Shown: piece after piece, positions 61,167 to 64,000 of the stretch
Numbering within the stretch: position 1 is the stretch's first letter
Layout: each line of letters begins with the position of its first letter
NCBI RefSeq assembly: GCF_015910535.1
Contig: NZ_JACBJG010000007.1
Span: forward strand, 1-64,000
From: Saccharomonospora sp. NB11
GTDB taxonomy: Bacteria; Actinomycetota; Actinomycetes; Mycobacteriales; Pseudonocardiaceae
Direction: 5' to 3'
Length of the DNA stretch: 64,000 nt
The notes under the pieces: model-generated
What the model was told of the DNA's origin: nothing
The model's database searches: none
The model's input: the letters and a program-made list of their open reading frames with translations, nothing else
Program-made: the position numbers and the translations under genes

Positions 61167-63770
61167 ATGTCCGTTACCGCGCGCGAGGTCTACACCTTCG
61201 CCGACCCGATCTTCTACGACTCGCCGGAGAACTGGCAGGGCACGGACACGGACTCGTTCGAGGTCTGCGAGCGAGCCGTGCCCCCGGGCTGGCTGCGGGA
61301 CGCGCAGGCGTTCTGGACGTTCCTCCGCCCGGAGGGTGCGACCCTGCCCGAACAGGGCTGGAAGGTCCACGTCACCGCGGGGCCGGAGCACGTCGACAAG
61401 GCGTGCGCGCTCGTGTGGGACTACTGCGTCGACAAGGGCATCCCGTTCAAGCACCTGGCGAACCGACGCACCTACCTCGCGCTGAACTCGAAGTACGCAC
61501 CCCGTGGTGCGAGCGGCAAACTCGTGACGATCTACCCGGCCGACGACGCCGAGCTGGAACGGGTCGTGCTCGACCTCGAAGACCTGCTCGCGGGCATCGA
61601 GGGCCCCGCGATCCTCAGCGACCGGAGGTGGCGCGACTCCCCGGTGTACGTCCGGTACGGCTCGTTCGTGCCGAAGACCGTGCTCGACCCGGACGGCAGC
61701 CTCGTCCCGGCGATGTCCGCCCCCGACGGCACGGCGGTGCCCGACCGGCGTGCCGCGCGGTTCTCCGTCCCGTCGTGGGTGACGCCGCCCGCCTTCCTCG
61801 ACGACGCGGGCAAGCACGACGTCGTCGACCCGAAGGCCTTCCCGTACAAGGTCACCCGGGCACTGCACTTCTCGAACGCCGGTGGCGTCTACCTCGCGAC
61901 CCGGCTCACCGACGACAAGACCGTGGTGCTGAAGGAGGCCCGTCCCGGCGCGGGTCTCGACCAGTCGTTCGCCGACGCGAGCAAGCGGCTGGAGCACGAG
62001 GCGCAAACCTTGCGCACGTTGGCGGACGTCGCGGCGGTGCCCGACATCTTCGACGTCGTCGAGGCCGGTGGCCACCGGTTCATCGTCATGGAGTACGTCG
62101 AGGGAACGAACCTGTGGACTTGGCTCGGCCAACGGCACCCCATGATCGTGCTCGACGAACCGACCGAGGCCGACTACCGGCGCTACGCCGACGAGGCCAC
62201 CACCGTGCTGGCAGCGGTGGGCCGCGCGCTCGACGAGATCCACGAGCACGGCATCGGGTTCGGTGACATGAACTTCGGCAACGTCATCGTCCAGGACGAC
62301 GGAGCCGTGCGTCTCGTCGATCTCGAAATGGCGTACGACCTCGCCGACGAGCACTACGAACCGGGCCTCGGCACGATCGGGTTCCTCCCCGGCAAGGGAG
62401 CGACCGGACTGGAGATCGACGACTACGCGCTGGCTGCGTTGAAGCTCTCGCTGTTCTTCCCGATGGAGAAGCTGCGCATCTTCGACCAGTCCAAGTTGGA
62501 CCTTCACTTGTCGATCTTGTCCTCGCGGTTCGGCCTGCCGGACGACGAGGTCGAGGACATCCGGCGCACGCTGACCGCGCGTCCGCCCGCGGTACGCAGC
62601 GAGTTCGTCGGGGCTCCGCCGCAGCTCGACCTGACGGTGCCGGACGATCGTCGCGTCGCGGTCGAGTCGATGCAGGCCGCGATCCTCGCGTCGGCGACGC
62701 CGGAGCGGACCGACCGGCTGTTCCCCGGGGACTCCGCGGGCTTCTCCCCGGGCGGGGGCCTCAACCTGGCCCACGGTGCGGCGGGCATCCTGTGGGCCCT
62801 GCACCGGACGGGCGCGACGATCGATCCGACGCTCGAACGCTGGTTCGTCGACAGGGCGCGCGAGGGCAAACCGATGCCACCCGGCCTCTACACCGGGGCA
62901 CACGGCGTCGCCTACGTCCTCGACCAGTTGGGTCACCGGGAGCTCGCGCTCGACGTGCTCGACCGACCCGACGCCCAGGAGGACGGTCTCGCCGCGATCG
63001 GGATGTACGGCGGGCTGGCGGGCGTGGGGCTGAACCTGCTGCACTTCACGGACGAGCCACGATTCGACGAACGGCGCGCGCGGGTGACCGAACGCCTCGT
63101 CGAGGCTCTCGACGGTCCCGCGCAGGACGGCGGGCCGGTGCGCTCCGACGGCGGGGACCGCGCGCCGTCGAAGACCGGGTTGCTGCACGGGTTCGCGGGT
63201 GTGGCGCTGTACTTCCTCGAACTGCACAGGCGCACCGGCGACGAGTCGGCGCTTAATCACGCCGTGACGGCGCTGCACCGGGATCTCGATCGGTGCGTGC
63301 GCACCGTCTCCGGGTCGTTGCAGGTGGAGGAGCCGGGACTCAGGACGAACTGCTACCTCTCGGTGGGCAGCGCCGGGATCGCCCTCGTGGCCGACGAGGT
63401 GCTCGACCATCGTCACGACGAGCGCATCGCGGACGCGGTGCCGTTGCTGTTGAAGGCCTGCTGCAGCGAGTTCGTGCTACAGCCCCAGCTGTTCGCGGGA
63501 CGGGCTGGGCTGCTGGCCGCGGTGTCGCGACACCTGTCCCGGGCGCGAAGCCGTGACACCGAGCTCGACGGTGCGGCGGTCGTGCGGCGCCATCTTTCGA
63601 ACCTGCGGTGGCATGCGTTGTCCTATCGGGGCGGTCTCACGTTCCCGGGGGAGTACTGCCTTCGCTTGTCGATGGATCTCGCGACGGGAACGGCGGGTGT
63701 GCTTCTCGCTCTCGCGGAAATGTCGGGTGAAGGAGTGTCGATCCTGCCGTTTCTCAGTTCGAAAATTTGA
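61167..63770 (+). CDS. lanKC: Class III lanthionine synthetase (LanKC)
   Basis: An 867-residue three-domain enzyme: N-terminal lyase (about 1-210), kinase (about 225-500) and LanC-like cyclase (about 530-867). The kinase has VVLKEARPGAG (Lys), GFGDMNFGNVIV (catalytic Asp and Asn) and RLVDLEMA (metal Asp). It would phosphorylate Ser/Thr, eliminate phosphate and cyclise with Cys to make lanthionine or labionin/avionin. The usual LanC zinc Cys-Cys-His set (CHG motif) is not seen, as in other class III enzymes. ATG 61167 begins one base after the MaoC stop. Confidence 0.95.
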   Translation: MSVTAREVYTFADPIFYDSPENWQGTDTDSFEVCERAVPPGWLRDAQAFWTFLRPEGATLPEQGWKVHVTAGPEHVDKACALVWDYCVDKGIPFKHLANRRTYLALNSKYAPRGASGKLVTIYPADDAELERVVLDLEDLLAGIEGPAILSDRRWRDSPVYVRYGSFVPKTVLDPDGSLVPAMSAPDGTAVPDRRAARFSVPSWVTPPAFLDDAGKHDVVDPKAFPYKVTRALHFSNAGGVYLATRLTDDKTVVLKEARPGAGLDQSFADASKRLEHEAQTLRTLADVAAVPDIFDVVEAGGHRFIVMEYVEGTNLWTWLGQRHPMIVLDEPTEADYRRYADEATTVLAAVGRALDEIHEHGIGFGDMNFGNVIVQDDGAVRLVDLEMAYDLADEHYEPGLGTIGFLPGKGATGLEIDDYALAALKLSLFFPMEKLRIFDQSKLDLHLSILSSRFGLPDDEVEDIRRTLTARPPAVRSEFVGAPPQLDLTVPDDRRVAVESMQAAILASATPERTDRLFPGDSAGFSPGGGLNLAHGAAGILWALHRTGATIDPTLERWFVDRAREGKPMPPGLYTGAHGVAYVLDQLGHRELALDVLDRPDAQEDGLAAIGMYGGLAGVGLNLLHFTDEPRFDERRARVTERLVEALDGPAQDGGPVRSDGGDRAPSKTGLLHGFAGVALYFLELHRRTGDESALNHAVTALHRDLDRCVRTVSGSLQVEEPGLRTNCYLSVGSAGIALVADEVLDHRHDERIADAVPLLLKACCSEFVLQPQLFAGRAGLLAAVSRHLSRARSRDTELDGAAVVRRHLSNLRWHALSYRGGLTFPGEYCLRLSMDLATGTAGVLLALAEMSGEGVSILPFLSSKI

Positions 63771-63846
63771 TAACCCGCCGATCAACCGTAGGTCGGGGGC
63801 CGGTTGTCTGTTAGCTTTATTCCAGGAACGGAACGGGGAGGGAAGA

Positions 63847-63909
63847 ATGGTGAACCCGGACTCGCGGGCTCTCGGACTTCCCGGAGAAGAAGTTGAGCTT
63901 TCTCGCTGA
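63847..63909 (+). CDS. Candidate 20-residue ORF after lanKC
   Basis: ATG 63847 lies behind an exceptionally good ribosome site (GGGGAGGGAAG). The peptide is MVNPDSRALGLPGEEVELSR. It has no Cys and only two Ser, so it is not a lanthipeptide core. It may be a leader ORF that controls the following precursor gene. Confidence 0.3.
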   Translation: MVNPDSRALGLPGEEVELSR

Positions 63910-63939
63910 TACGGACTTTCTCGCCGACGTATCGGTGTT

Positions 63940-63962
63940 GTGATTCGAATAATGGTAATCAC
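63940..63962. promoter_or_regulatory. Inverted repeat upstream of the precursor gene
   Basis: GTGATT (63940-63945) and AATCAC (63957-63962) form a dyad with an A/T-rich centre, 26 bases before the precursor ATG. GTGATTC also occurs at 54267 in the cluster's other control region. Confidence 0.4.
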
Positions 63963-63987
63963 GTGTTCCGGGAGGAGGTGCGCGGAA

Positions 63988-64000
63988 ATGTCGATCCTGG
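63988..64000 (+). CDS. Start of a probable class III lanthipeptide precursor (cut by window edge)
   Basis: GGAGGAGG (63971-63978) is followed 9 bases later by ATG 63988, encoding MSIL before the window ends. Known class III leaders start in this manner (for example labyrinthopeptin MASILELQ), and the gene directly follows lanKC, where the precursor usually lies. Only 13 bases are visible, so the identity is inferred. Confidence 0.55.

Noticed and set aside
63553-63909. 118-codon frame overlapping the end of lanKC
   Set aside because: Most of it is a shadow of lanKC; only the last 20 codons have their own ribosome site.
63847-63909. The 20-residue ORF as the lanthipeptide precursor
   Set aside because: It has no Cys and no Ser-x-x-Ser pattern, so it cannot make a lanthionine ring.

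Overview
This is a GC-rich actinobacterial chromosome segment. The evidence is: high G+C with G/C-ending codons, many GTG and TTG starts, WhiB7, a glnE/glnA pair with a GlnR-type box, PPA1309, UPF0182 and DUF4191 genes, and a tmRNA tag ending in ALAA. The gene families and YbaB/NlpC loci suggest Pseudonocardiaceae (for example Saccharomonospora or Amycolatopsis relatives), but the genus is inferred, not proven.

Layout of the core part (1-43.2 kb): a 5S rRNA closes an rRNA operon; a class I glutamine amidotransferase overlaps glnE; then a thioesterase, a divergent DoxX/TetR pair with an operator-like dyad, and glnA with a complete GlnR-type box. Next comes a block that recalls the uvrD2-whiB7 neighbourhood of mycobacteria: uvrD2, whiB7 with a WhiB7-type promoter, an upstream ORF and an attenuator-like hairpin, an ABC1 kinase, a ThiF-like protein, a YgjP-type peptidase, a DUF2342 metalloprotease, a PDZ/Lon-like protease, PPA1309 and UPF0182. 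Then initiator tRNA, PadR, prfB, ftsEX, smpB, an amidohydrolase, an acyltransferase, a LuxR-type two-component system, the tmRNA gene, a voltage-sensor-like protein, hrpB with a solute-binding lipoprotein, a MauE/DsbA pair, and a WXG-like/NlpC/YbaB/YbaB locus ending at tRNA-Ala(GGC).

The accessory part (43.4-64 kb and beyond) is a biosynthetic gene cluster with two divergent arms. The leftward arm encodes an AMP-ligase, a ketosynthase, an aldehyde-dehydrogenase-like protein, a ThDP enzyme lacking its usual catalytic Glu, a fatty acyl-AMP ligase, a free ACP, a GAP/Sap membrane protein and a DrrAB-type exporter; most neighbours overlap by 1-4 bases. The rightward arm encodes a candidate 42-residue peptide, a GNAT acyltransferase, a one-module type I PKS with ACPs at both ends (ACP-KS-AT-DH-KR-ACP), a MaoC dehydratase and a class III lanthionine synthetase (LanKC). 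The window ends 13 bases into an ORF starting MSIL behind a strong ribosome binding site, in the place expected for the lanthipeptide precursor.

Together this looks like a polyketide/fatty-acid plus class III lanthipeptide hybrid pathway, of the lipolanthine/goadvionin kind: the FAAL, ligase, ACP, KS and PKS would make an acyl chain, LanKC would make the ring in the peptide, the GNAT would join them, and the DrrAB and GAP proteins would export the lipopeptide. The combination with the ThDP enzyme, the aldehyde-dehydrogenase-like protein and a dedicated FAAL/ACP is the most interesting feature of the window.
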